A stretch of 64,000 bases of DNA. Origin: CAURNT01 sp963539215. GTDB taxonomy: Bacteria > Fusobacteriota > Fusobacteriia > Fusobacteriales > Leptotrichiaceae. The stretch lies in contig CAUTJT010000003.1 of the NCBI GenBank assembly GCA_963539215.1, forward strand, positions 1-64,000. Direction: 5' to 3'. The notes below the pieces were generated by a model. That model saw only the letters and a list, made by a program, of their open reading frames with translations. It was not told the DNA's origin and did no database searches. Positions 16,143 to 23,633 of the stretch are shown piece by piece. Position 1 is the stretch's first letter. Every line of letters begins with the position of its first letter. A program made the translations under genes and the position numbers.

Positions 16143-16171
16143 TTGACTAAATTTTGTGTAAGATTTAATAT
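16143..16171 (+). promoter_or_regulatory. Plus-strand promoter reading into the element remnant
   Basis: TTGACT (16143-16148), 17 bases, TAATAT (16166-16171), divergent from the promoter at 16003-16031. Downstream there is only decayed coding sequence. A short inverted repeat TAACTA-AATA-TAGTTA (16205-16220) lies about 40 bases downstream. Nothing else could be supported in 16032-16282. Confidence 0.4.
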
Positions 16172-16282
16172 TAAAACCTTTATTTTATCAGTGTTTGAGA
16201 GTATTAACTAAATATAGTTATTTTATGTTAATATATTTGATTATACTCCACGTATGGAAGCAATAAAACATTATTGACCGTT

Positions 16283-16593
16283 ATATGCTATCTAACACTC
16301 AATGATTTAAAATAGAAATTTAATCCTGAAGGAACAACATTCCAATGGTTTTTGATAGCCCTAATAATGCGGAGACAGACCAAGAGAAGAAACAGGTATT
16401 AGTCGAGTATATTATGGAATAATCAAATCAATTTAGTCAGTTAATTGTTTTGGCAATAGGATTTTCCAAAAAATATTATAGTATCAATTCGAATATAAAT
16501 ATAAAAGTTTTAGAAAATGAAAAATATAGCTTACTAAATAGTGATATGTATGTTCAGAATTATGAGCTTTTGCAATGTATGAACTATGCTTAA
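16283..16593 (+). pseudogene. C-terminal remnant of a P-loop (SMC/AAA-like) ATPase
   Basis: Frame 16342-16593 reads PMVFDSPNNAETD, then QEKKQVLVEYIME, a TAA at 16420-16422, then SNQFSQLIVLAIGFSKKYY and on to a TAA at 16591. VFDSPNNAE looks like the Walker B / D-loop of SMC-type ATPases. Upstream, NPEGTTF continues the protein in another frame (from about 16322), indicating one lost base. The N-terminal part with the P-loop is missing. It ends just before the relaxase remnant on the opposite strand. Family assignment is by motif only. Confidence 0.5.
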
Positions 16594-16619
16594 TATAGTA
16601 GTGGTTTATAAGGAGATGG

Positions 16620-17900
16620 TTATCTCTCCATCTCCTTACCTTTATGAATACTGTAATTTTTTCGTATCTTGTAAAGCTCGTCCATAGTAGATTTTGAGGA
16701 AGAATACTCTTTCATGAGGGTATTCTTTTTTTGTAAATTATCAAGCTCAGATAAAATATCCCTTGAATTTGGGAGCTTGGAATAGGATTTTTTAAGCTCT
16801 GAAAGGACATTTTCATATAGGGTAATCTGAGCTTTGTACTCTTCAAAAAATGTCTTGTCAGGCAAACTTACCTTATATTTCTTGTAGTATTTACTATATT
16901 TTGTTACGGCATTAACTCGTTCCATAGTAGCAGAAAGCTCCTGCATTTCCTTATAAACAACCTTGATTTTATCCTGTAAATTTTGCCTTTCATCGGCTGC
17001 TTTTTGGATGTACTCATCAAGTTGCTTAACGGATTTAATATCTTGTTCTCTGAGAAAGGTAACAGACTCAGCCATTATATTAAGGTTATGTTTGGTTGCC
17101 CAATATTCATAGTCTTTTCTTTCTTTTACTTTCACATTTGAGTTCATATCAATAACATTGCCAATACGTTTTTTAATCCTTCTTTGGTGTAATCTTCCTC
17201 GATTGTTTTAGCCCTTATAAATCTCGTCTTATCTTTTGGCTTAAAAGCAATGTGCTTACCGTATTTGATTTCATAGCTGATATCCGCATCTTCTTTAGAA
17301 ATTCATCCCAATCCTTAGACTGTTTTATAATTCTGTCAATTTCAAATTGAAACTTGCTCTTTCAAGAAGTTCAATGCTTTGCTTGTTCATTTTCATCCCA
17401 AGACTTACCGTTAGTCTTATATTTTTTCTTATAGCTTTCGTAAAACTTGTCAATAACGGATAGGTTATTTTCTTTGCATAGCTTATCACTCTGGTAACTG
17501 ATCTTATGATAGCTTTTCTTATTGGATTGATAGCACTTGCCTGTTACCATATTTACATTGTTGAAGATGATATGATTATGGATGTGTCCTTTATTTATGT
17601 GTGTCGATAATACAAAGTCATACTTATATTTGAGTATTTTTTTATACAGTTTCATACCGATTTGATGTCCCATTTCAGGGCTTGTTTCTCCCGGTAAAAA
17701 AGATTGAATCAGATGTCTTGCAAGGACAGTTCCCTTAGTTTCCACCTCCTTTCTTGTCCTTAAAAACTTAGTATGAGCGGAAGATTTGTGGCATTTGGGA
17801 GTGCTACTAAAAGCTGCACATCTGTTTTATCTCCATTAACAATATAAGCACTGGCAAGATGAAGGGTTGATTTTATAGAGTATATTTTTGTAATCTCCAT
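16620..17900 (-). pseudogene. Broken relaxase (MobA/VirD2-type HUH nuclease) of a conjugative element
   Basis: Reading down the minus strand, the protein starts at ATG 17900 behind GGAGGT (MEITKIYSIKSTLHLA, INGDKTD-like). It shifts frame near 17810 and continues as ETKGTVLARHLIQSFLPGE with the HUH zinc motif THINKGHIHNH. It shifts again after SWDENEQAK (about 17370), shows FEIDRIIKQSKDWDEF and later FKPKDKTRF in two different frames, and resumes as the long C-terminus NSNVKVKERKDYEYWATKH to TAA 16620. At least four frame disruptions make it non-functional. The architecture matches relaxases of Firmicute integrative elements. MobC remnant lies immediately upstream. Confidence 0.85.
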
Positions 17901-17905
17901 AAAAA

Positions 17906-18255
17906 CTAATTACCTCCGGAAGTCCTGTTTAGAAGCAAGGAATGAATTTGACACAGTTCTTTTGAAAATGTTCAATATCTTTTTTCATATCGCCTATGTA
18001 CTCTTTGTAGATCACTTCTGTTGAATTTACTCACTTTACTATCTGATTGATGTTATTTGCTACATTGGAAAGCACTCCTTGTAAATTTCGAAAAGGCTTT
18101 AAATCTACCTAATAAATTTCCTTTTCTAAAATGCATTTACGGATAAAAAGGGTTATATTTCTATACTTTGAAAGTTTTCTTTTCTCCTCAATAAGAGCCT
18201 TTTTTTCTTCGGTTAGTTTAATTTCAAGCCTTTCGTTTCATATTCTATTTGCCAT
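17906..18255 (-). pseudogene. Broken MobC-type relaxosome protein
   Basis: From ATG 18255, behind GGAGGAAATA, the minus strand reads MANRI, TGA, then NERLEIKLTEEKKALIEE and RNITLFIRKCILEKEIY, TAG, then VDLKPFRNLQGVLSNVAN, TGA, then VNSTEVIYKEYIGDMKK and a frameshift before the end near 17906. This is the accessory DNA-binding protein that helps a relaxase nick oriT. Three in-frame stops and one shift inactivate it. All three stops are explained by C-to-T changes of CGA or CAG. It lies five bases ahead of the relaxase start. Confidence 0.75.
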
Positions 18256-18319
18256 AGGTATTTCCTCCTTTAGGTGTATTTCGGGGTCTTAGGGTTCTTC
18301 CTAACAAGTTAAAAATTGA

Positions 18320-18383
18320 TAAAAAAAGAAGCAGATCCCAAAGGGCTGCTTCATAAATTTTTTGTAAGTGTTTGTACACTTAC
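18320..18383. terminator. Terminator hairpin plus second inverted repeat between mobC and tetR (possible oriT area)
   Basis: GAAGCAG (18328-18334) and CTGCTTC (18346-18352), extended by CCC-AAA-GGG inside, are flanked by an A run at 18321-18327 that becomes a T run on the minus strand, and by TTTTTT on the plus strand. It can end transcription in both directions. Just right of it, GTAAGTGT and ACACTTAC (18364-18383) form an 8-bp stem around TTGT. Position next to mobC and the relaxase suggests an oriT remnant, but no nic site was recognised. Confidence 0.55.
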
Positions 18384-18477
18384 TGTTCTTGCTACAAAAT
18401 TCAAGCAAGCATTAAGCATTTTTCTAAAATTGTAAATATATTATACCATAAAATTCAAGAGAAATTAGAAAATACAA

Positions 18478-18506
18478 TTGACAAAATGTCAGTTATGTGA
18501 TATCCT
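18478..18506 (+). promoter_or_regulatory. tetR-family promoter with TGACA-N3-TGTCA operator
   Basis: TTGACA (18478-18483), 17 bases, TATCCT (18501-18506). The palindrome TGACA-AAA-TGTCA (18479-18491) overlaps the -35 element. The same palindrome recurs at 19225-19237 ahead of the ABC genes, which marks it as the probable binding site of the TetR regulator. Confidence 0.65.
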
Positions 18507-18524
18507 TTAAATAGGAGGGATAAA

Positions 18525-19142
18525 ATGCGAGATGTGAAAGAACCGGAAATACGACGTGCTGAAATTATGGATGCTGCAATGCTACTATTTATAGAGAAAG
18601 GGTATACTAATACAACAACTCAGGATATTGTTGACAAAGTAAATATATCAAGAGGCTTGCTGTACTATCACTTTAAGAATAAAGAAGATATCTTATATTG
18701 TCTTGTGGAACAATATTCAGATAAATTATTGAAAGATATTCATGTTATTGTCTATGATGAAGATAAAACTGCCATTGAAAAAATTAGAGCTTTTATAGAT
18801 GCCACAATTATATCTTCGGAAAATATTTCAGCAGAGGGAACAGAGTTACAAAAAACAGTTGATCTTGAAGAAAATCGATATATGATAGATAAGTTATCCC
18901 ATAAGATTATTGAAAAACTGACAATATATTTTGAAAGGATAATAAATCAAGGAATATCAGAAAAAACACTTTTTGTAAAATATCCGTTTGAAACAGCTGA
19001 ATTTCTTATGACAGCTTATGTTTTTGTTTCAAATAACATAAGTATAAGATATTCAAAAAAAGAGTCTGTCAATGAGTATTTAAACGCATTTAAGATAATG
19101 CTTGAACAAAGTTTAAATGCAAAAAAACTCTTTAGCAATTGA
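18525..19142 (+). CDS. TetR/AcrR-family transcriptional regulator
   Basis: A 205-residue regulator. The N-terminal helix-turn-helix has the classic pattern: RRAEIMDAAMLLFIEKGY, then TTQDIVDKVNISRGLLYYHF and KNKEDILY. The C-terminal ligand-binding domain is variable, as usual. GGAGGG precedes the ATG. It sits 110 bases upstream of an ABC exporter on the same strand and shares an operator-like site with it, so it probably represses both. The gene is intact although the mobility genes beside it are decayed. Confidence 0.9.
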   Translation: MRDVKEPEIRRAEIMDAAMLLFIEKGYTNTTTQDIVDKVNISRGLLYYHFKNKEDILYCLVEQYSDKLLKDIHVIVYDEDKTAIEKIRAFIDATIISSENISAEGTELQKTVDLEENRYMIDKLSHKIIEKLTIYFERIINQGISEKTLFVKYPFETAEFLMTAYVFVSNNISIRYSKKESVNEYLNAFKIMLEQSLNAKKLFSN

Positions 19143-19176
19143 AAAAGAATAGAATGTTTGTAAAAATAATAATGTT

Positions 19177-19211
19177 CCGATAGCTAATGCTAAAAAAGCT
19201 ATCGGTATTAT
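19177..19211 (+). terminator. Hairpin between tetR and the ABC exporter
   Basis: CCGATAGCT (19177-19185) and AGCTATCGG (19197-19205) form a perfect 9-bp stem, followed by TATTATTT. It is likely to end or attenuate the tetR transcript before the exporter genes. Confidence 0.6.
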
Positions 19212-19224
19212 TTCAAAGAATAAC

Positions 19225-19237
19225 TGACAAATTGTCA
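19225..19237. promoter_or_regulatory. Second TGACA-N3-TGTCA operator, ahead of the ABC genes
   Basis: TGACA-AAT-TGTCA lies two bases before the ribosome site of the ATPase gene. It matches the site overlapping the tetR promoter in ten of ten arm positions. No clear -10/-35 pair overlaps it, so a bound repressor might act as a roadblock to read-through from the tetR promoter. Confidence 0.55.
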
Positions 19238-19251
19238 ATGGAGGTAAAAGT

Positions 19252-19980
19252 ATGTTAGAGATAAATAATTTTAGTAAATTTTATGGAGACAAAAAAGTTG
19301 TTGATAACCTATCCATTTCAGTACAGTCTGGAGATATTTATGGATTCATTGGTGCAAATGGAGCCGGAAAAACTACAACAATAAAAGCAGTACTTGGGAT
19401 TCATGATTTTGAGAATGGAAGTATAACGATTGATGGACATTCCATTAAAGAAGAGCCTGTTATTTGTAAAAAAATGATGGCATACATTCCGGATAATCCA
19501 GACTTATATGAACATATGACGGGATTTCAGTACATCAATTTTATTGCAGATTTATTTGAAATTTCTACTGAAATACGCAGAGAAAGAATTCGAAAATATA
19601 GTGATTTATTTGAAATGACTAATCATCTTTCAGAGATGATATCTTCGTATTCACATGGTATGAAGCAACGAACAGCGATTATTTCTGCACTGGTTCATTC
19701 TCCAAAGTTACTAATTTTAGATGAACCTTTTGTAGGACTTGATCCAAAAGCAGCTTTTCTACTAAAGAAAGTAATGCATGAATGTGTGTCAGATGGAGGA
19801 GCTATTTTCTTTTCAACACATGTTTTGGATGTTGCAGAAAAATTATGTAATAAAATTGCAATTATAAAAAATGGAAAGTTAATTGCAAGTGGAAATACAG
19901 AAGAAGTCAAAGGTGATAAAACTTTGGAAACTTTTTTCATGGAGGTACAAGATAATGAACAAAATTTGGATACTAATTAG
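19252..19980 (+). CDS. ABC transporter ATP-binding protein (ABC-2 exporter type)
   Basis: A 242-residue nucleotide-binding subunit. Walker A GANGAGKT is at 34-41, a diverged signature YSHGMKQR near 142, Walker B LLILDEPFVGLDP near 158 and the H-loop STH near 191. The SHGMKQ signature is usual for exporters of the BcrA/EcsA type. GGAGGT precedes the start. It overlaps the permease gene by 26 bases. Together they form a two-gene exporter, perhaps for a peptide antibiotic or lipid; the substrate is unknown. Confidence 0.92.
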   Translation: MLEINNFSKFYGDKKVVDNLSISVQSGDIYGFIGANGAGKTTTIKAVLGIHDFENGSITIDGHSIKEEPVICKKMMAYIPDNPDLYEHMTGFQYINFIADLFEISTEIRRERIRKYSDLFEMTNHLSEMISSYSHGMKQRTAIISALVHSPKLLILDEPFVGLDPKAAFLLKKVMHECVSDGGAIFFSTHVLDVAEKLCNKIAIIKNGKLIASGNTEEVKGDKTLETFFMEVQDNEQNLDTN

Positions 19981-21514
19981 AGCTCAATTGATAAATTTTT
20001 TCCCAATAAACGAAATTAGAGAGCCGAGAAATAAAAAGCAAAGCTCTGTTGTTATTGCAAGTTTTGGAATAATAACTCTTGCTATATTTTCCTGTGTATA
20101 TAATATTATGACAGCTAAAACACTGGTACAAGTTGGACAGCAGGAATTGATACCGGCTTATATGGTTGCGGTATCAAGTTTTTCAATATTATTTTTGACA
20201 ATATTTTATTCTAATGGAATTTTATTTGGTAGTCGTGATATAGAAACGCTTTTATCACTACCTTTAAAAAGCTCAGACATTATAAGTAGCAAGTTTATGT
20301 TTATGTATTTATTGAACTTTTTAATAGGATTCATATTTATGCTTCCTGGGGGCATTGTTTGGGCGTTAAACGGAAGCTTAAATGTATTACAGATTATATT
20401 GTATTTTACCTCCATGATTTTTGTCCCATTGATACCTATGTGCATAGCAGTATGTATGGGAATGATTATTGTGGCTGTTTCATCTTATTTTAAGAGGAAA
20501 AATGTTATTGCTATAATCTTTTCATTTGCAATGATAGGCATAATTGGATATATTGCAGTGTCAGGTATGAAATCAGGTAATGAAGAAAGCATTGAGATCA
20601 TGCTTTCTAAGCAAATTACAGAACTGTACCCAATATCCGTGTTATTCGTGCAACACACAAATTTTCCAATGTATATTGGAATGGGATTATTTATTGCTTT
20701 TTCAACAGCAGTTTTTTATATATTTGTAAAAATTGTTGCGATGAAGTATGGATTGCTTAATACTCTTGCTAAAACAACATCAAGATATTCTGATAACAAA
20801 AAATCTTATAATATAAAATCGATATTTCTTGCCTTGTATAAAAAAGAAATGGGACGCTTTTTAAGCTCGTACATGGCAGTTTTGAATGCAGGCTTTGGTG
20901 TAATACTTTTATGTGTTTTTAGTATATTTTTGCTTTTTAATTCTGTAGAACAAATAGGAGAGTCTTCAGGTATAGAAAATATAAATGAATATCTCTCAAA
21001 TTTTGCTCCATTATTTATTGCATCTATGCTCGCGCTCAGTTGTCCGGCAGCTTCAGCGATATCTTTAGAAGGAAAAAACATTTGGATTTTGCAAAGCTCT
21101 CCTGTTAAGGTAAAAATGATCTTAAATTCCAAGATAGCTGTAAACCTTACACTTCATTTGATTGGGTATATGATTTCCATATTTGTATTTACGCTAAAAC
21201 TTGATATGAACTTTATTCAAATTATTAACCTAATAATTGTTCCTATATGCTATTCGATCTTTATAACAGTGATAGGAATTTCCCTAAATAAAAAGTATCC
21301 AAATTATGAATGGGAAAGTGAGATGATGGTTGTAAAGCAGAGTATGCCTGTTATTGTGTCTGGACTTGTTGGGATAATTGCACTCATTATACCAATTCTT
21401 CTTAATTGGTTTTTAAATCTTTCGATAACACTAGTTTTGCAGATAATATCAGTTACTTTACTTGTTATTTCAATCGAAGTTTATATAAAAGTTAGCAAGT
21501 TAAATTTTATTTAG
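19955..21514 (+). CDS. ABC-2-type permease of the TetR-linked exporter
   Basis: A 519-residue integral membrane protein with about ten to twelve hydrophobic helices. I start it at ATG 19955, behind GGAGGTACAA inside the ATPase gene, because the product then begins MNKIWILIRAQLINFF; a longer frame from 19883 adds a charged stretch without support. It has no recognised catalytic motif. Coding composition is less AT-rich than the flanking chromosome, fitting its place in an acquired element. Partner of the ATPase at 19252. Confidence 0.85.
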   Translation: MNKIWILIRAQLINFFPINEIREPRNKKQSSVVIASFGIITLAIFSCVYNIMTAKTLVQVGQQELIPAYMVAVSSFSILFLTIFYSNGILFGSRDIETLLSLPLKSSDIISSKFMFMYLLNFLIGFIFMLPGGIVWALNGSLNVLQIILYFTSMIFVPLIPMCIAVCMGMIIVAVSSYFKRKNVIAIIFSFAMIGIIGYIAVSGMKSGNEESIEIMLSKQITELYPISVLFVQHTNFPMYIGMGLFIAFSTAVFYIFVKIVAMKYGLLNTLAKTTSRYSDNKKSYNIKSIFLALYKKEMGRFLSSYMAVLNAGFGVILLCVFSIFLLFNSVEQIGESSGIENINEYLSNFAPLFIASMLALSCPAASAISLEGKNIWILQSSPVKVKMILNSKIAVNLTLHLIGYMISIFVFTLKLDMNFIQIINLIIVPICYSIFITVIGISLNKKYPNYEWESEMMVVKQSMPVIVSGLVGIIALIIPILLNWFLNLSITLVLQIISVTLLVISIEVYIKVSKLNFI

Positions 21515-21533
21515 TTAAAGGAGGGAAAATGGT

Positions 21534-21755
21534 ATGAAAGATGGACTGTTAAAAGATGTCTTGGTGTTGATATTAATGATTGTTGTAATATTTATTATTT
21601 GCATATTTCTCCCAGAGAAAATTCCTGTTCATTTCAATTCAAAAGGAGTTGCAGATATGTTTGCTAATAAATATTATCTTCTGTTTGCTACGGTTATTCC
21701 GTATTCTGCTTATTGGAAATTTATACGAGGAAGGAAAAATAAAAAGGTTAAGTGA
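21534..21755 (+). CDS. Small DUF1648-like membrane protein
   Basis: A 73-residue protein with a hydrophobic helix (DVLVLILMIVVIFIICIFL), then LPEKIPVHFNSKGVADMF, the DUF1648 signature seen at the N-terminus of SdpI-type immunity proteins, and a second helix ending in RGRKNKK. GGAGGG precedes the ATG. It may be a truncated DUF1648 protein or a natural short version. It is two bases ahead of the GntR remnant and 19 bases after the ABC permease. Confidence 0.6.
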   Translation: MKDGLLKDVLVLILMIVVIFIICIFLPEKIPVHFNSKGVADMFANKYYLLFATVIPYSAYWKFIRGRKNKKVK

Positions 21756-21757
21756 AT

Positions 21758-22092
21758 ATGTATCCATATTTACAAATAGCATCTGTGATAAGAGCAACTG
21801 TTTTAAGAGGTGAGTATGTACCGGGGTAACAGATACCTCCCATAAGGACTTTAGCAGAGAGGGAAGAATGTAATCCTACAACCGTCCAAAAAACATTAAA
21901 AGTTCTTGAGAAACAGGGGTTGATTGTTAGTCGTAGAAGTAAAGGATTTTTGTTATTGAAAGTGAGAAGAAAATAATTGAGTTAAGAAATCAGAATTTTA
22001 ACAGGCTAACAAAAATATTGTTTGAAAAGCTATATGCCTTAGAATTTTCGGATTCTGAGATTATCAAACTATTTGATAAAATAAAAACTTAA
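21758..22092 (+). pseudogene. Broken GntR-family regulator (YtrA-like)
   Basis: From ATG 21758 the sequence reads MYPYLQIASVIRATVLRGEYVPG, a TAA stop, then QIPPIRTLAEREECNPTTVQ and KTLKVLEKQGLIVSRRSKGF, a typical winged-helix GntR domain. One extra base in a T run near 21950 then shifts the frame, and the protein continues as VIESEKKIIELRNQNFNRL to TAA 22092. One nonsense change (probably CAA to TAA) and one frameshift inactivate it. Short GntR proteins of this kind usually regulate adjacent ABC exporters. Confidence 0.75.
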
Positions 22093-22173
22093 AAAATAAA
22101 TAAAAATCAATTATGTGTGAAGAAGATAAAGATACTGATTATTTAGATTATTGATAAAATGGAGGAAACGAAT

Positions 22174-22281
22174 ATGGAAGACTCTAAAAATCTAATGTTA
22201 GAAATACCAAAGAAACAAAACATTCCTCTTTTCTATAATCTCTATAGTAGGTTATTGTTTCAGATGCAATCTGAAATATGA
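22174..22281 (+). pseudogene. Short coding remnant of the mobile element
   Basis: A 35-residue frame from ATG 22174 behind GGAGG, with product MEDSKNLMLEIPKKQ, then NIPLFYNLYSRLLFQ. It stops at a TGA, and a continuation appears in another frame (KYESVAKEVFLFF). It is probably a broken element gene between the regulator and the sigma-factor remnant. Nothing more can be said, and the remaining 22093-22331 holds no other supported feature. Confidence 0.35.
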
Positions 22282-22331
22282 AAGTGTAGCTAAAGAAGTA
22301 TTCTTATTCTTCTGTTTTAGAGGACTTCAAA

Positions 22332-22547
22332 ATGAAAAAAGAATATTATCTATATGTAGGTGGACAAAAAGTCAAAGTCAATGAGGATATATACAAAGTC
22401 TACTGGCAGGAAAGATAATATGAAAAGTATTTAGAGCAGGTGGATAGGAAAAATCACTTGCTCTTTTTTTTGTCCTTGGATCAGGATGGACATTTTGCAG
22501 ATAATATCATTGATGAAACTGTAACGCTTCTAAGTGTTATTAAATAA
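22332..22547 (+). pseudogene. Truncated RNA polymerase sigma-factor-like gene of a conjugative element
   Basis: From ATG 22332 it reads MKKEYYLYVGGQKVKVNEDI, YKVYWQER, an in-frame TAA (22416), then YEKYLEQVDRKNHLLFF and DGHFADNIIDE, ending at TAA 22547. This is the N-terminal region of the small sigma-70-like proteins common on Firmicute integrative elements. The region that would contain the sigma-4 helix-turn-helix is missing. It marks the right end of recognisable element sequence. Identification is from recall of the conserved start and is not verified. Confidence 0.6.
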
Positions 22548-22555
22548 GGGTTTAT

Positions 22556-22590
22556 AGCTATCACTTAATTTTTAGGCGATAGCTTTATTT
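22556..22590 (+). terminator. Hairpin at the right end of the element remnant
   Basis: AGCTATC (22556-22562) and GATAGCT (22578-22584) form a 7-bp stem with a 15-base loop, followed by TTATTTAT. It is a likely terminator. Confidence 0.5.
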
Positions 22591-22600
22591 ATAAAAATAA

Positions 22601-22620
22601 AATACTATATGTATAGTATT
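22601..22620. promoter_or_regulatory. 20-bp inverted repeat upstream of a small gene
   Basis: AATACTATA and TATAGTATT are perfect 9-base arms around TG. They lie about 50 bases ahead of the GTG start at 22673. The position suits an operator for the small gene; its TATA-rich core could also overlap a -10 element. Confidence 0.4.
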
Positions 22621-22672
22621 AAAATATAAAATGTTAAGAAAAAACTAAAAATATTTTTAGAGGTGATGTTAA

Positions 22673-23017
22673 GTGAATGAAAAAGATAAGTTATTGGCAT
22701 TAAAAGAATATTATTTAAGTATAGAACACCCATTTTGGAAAAGAGAGGAATGGGTGAATAAAGTTACTAGTATTTTTCAAGGAAGTGGTGGAGAAAATAA
22801 AAAATTCAGTATAGAAGAATGGTATATAAGACAAATAGAACGTTGCTATACTGCACCGAGACGTTTTTATAAATTTCAAATAGATTCTTCATTATATATG
22901 AAATCCGGAAAAGAAAAAGAAGAATTAAAAGAAAAAATAGAGTTTGAAGAAAATGAAAGAATTAAAATTTTTAAACAAAGAGTTAATGAAAGGTTAAAAT
23001 GGTATAATAGTTTATAA
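22673..23017 (+). CDS. Hypothetical soluble protein of 114 residues
   Basis: Starts at GTG 22673 with GAGGTGA upstream. The product is hydrophilic and rich in E, K, W and aromatic residues (FWKREEWVNKV, IEEWYIRQIERCYT). The C-terminal half is probably one long charged helix. No signal peptide, membrane segment or known motif is visible. It lies in the accessory island beyond the conjugative-element remnant, with its own upstream inverted repeat. Family and function are unknown. Confidence 0.6.
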   Translation: MNEKDKLLALKEYYLSIEHPFWKREEWVNKVTSIFQGSGGENKKFSIEEWYIRQIERCYTAPRRFYKFQIDSSLYMKSGKEKEELKEKIEFEENERIKIFKQRVNERLKWYNSL

Positions 23018-23327
23018 TAAAATATCATTTTATGTAAATATTAGATACTGGTTTAATTAAAGGTAATATTAAGTGTATTAGAATACTATAATTTAACTTA
23101 TAAAAATCATAAATTTAGCAATAAATATTTGATGTATAAAATAAAAATAAAAATTAAATTAAATAGAGTATTTAAAATTAAATATCTTGCTATTTTTATA
23201 TATAATAAGAACAGCTGGAATAAAATATTAAGTAATTATTATCTTGAAAAAAAACTTCATTTGAGATATACTTTAAATATATAACTTAGAATTAGTTGAA
23301 TATTTTACTAATTTGGGAGGAGTCAAA
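23018..23327. other. 310-base AT-rich spacer without a supported gene
   Basis: The stretch holds only short frames without ribosome sites; the longest is about 50 residues from ATG 23132. No hairpin terminator, tRNA or repeat was recognised. Confidence 0.5.
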
Positions 23328-23546
23328 ATGATAAAAATTGAAAAAATAAATAGCCTAATTGGTTTATGTGGAAGATATATTAGAAATGATAAAACAAACA
23401 GTGTGGTTAAAATAGAATCTATAAATATAACATCTTATACACATAATTCAGAAAATAAATATTTTTTGTCAAATAGAGACTCAGTAGTTATAAGTGGCAC
23501 AGAGCATGAAGTTATAGTTGCACTATTAGGTTGGAGCTTAGTTTAA
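23328..23546 (+). CDS. Hypothetical small protein of 72 residues
   Basis: I choose ATG 23328 because GGGAGG lies seven bases upstream; a TTG at 23313 overlaps that site. The product (MIKIEKINSLIGLCGRYI, then SVVKIESINITSYTHN) is predicted to be beta-rich and soluble, ending in VIVALLGWSLV. No family is recognised. It is the last gene of the accessory island and ends about 40 bases before the riboswitch transcript begins. Confidence 0.55.
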   Translation: MIKIEKINSLIGLCGRYIRNDKTNSVVKIESINITSYTHNSENKYFLSNRDSVVISGTEHEVIVALLGWSLV

Positions 23547-23563
23547 TTTTTTGTTATTAGATA

Positions 23564-23592
23564 TTGATTTTTTTTAAAAATAGTGATAAAAT
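23564..23592 (+). promoter_or_regulatory. Promoter of the riboswitch-purine permease transcript
   Basis: TTGATT (23564-23569), 17 bases, TAAAAT (23587-23592). It is the same pair as at uvrA and gives a leader of about 210 bases that carries the riboswitch. Confidence 0.65.
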
Positions 23593-23633
23593 GAACTTAA
23601 GTTAAATATTAACACGTATAAATAAACTCTATA

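Noticed and set aside
16186..16215. GTTTGAGAGT motif resembling a type II CRISPR repeat or tracrRNA anti-repeat
   Set aside because: Only one copy occurs, with no spacer periodicity and no cas genes anywhere in the window.
17906..18255. Recoding of TGA as a sense codon (TGA codons inside mobC)
   Set aside because: TGA ends intact genes elsewhere, such as those stopping at 14114 and 51880, and mobC also contains TAG and a frameshift, so it is simply broken.
23132..23284. 50-residue basic frame beginning MYKIKIKIKLNRVF
   Set aside because: No ribosome site, low-complexity K/I/N composition and chance-level length in very AT-rich DNA.
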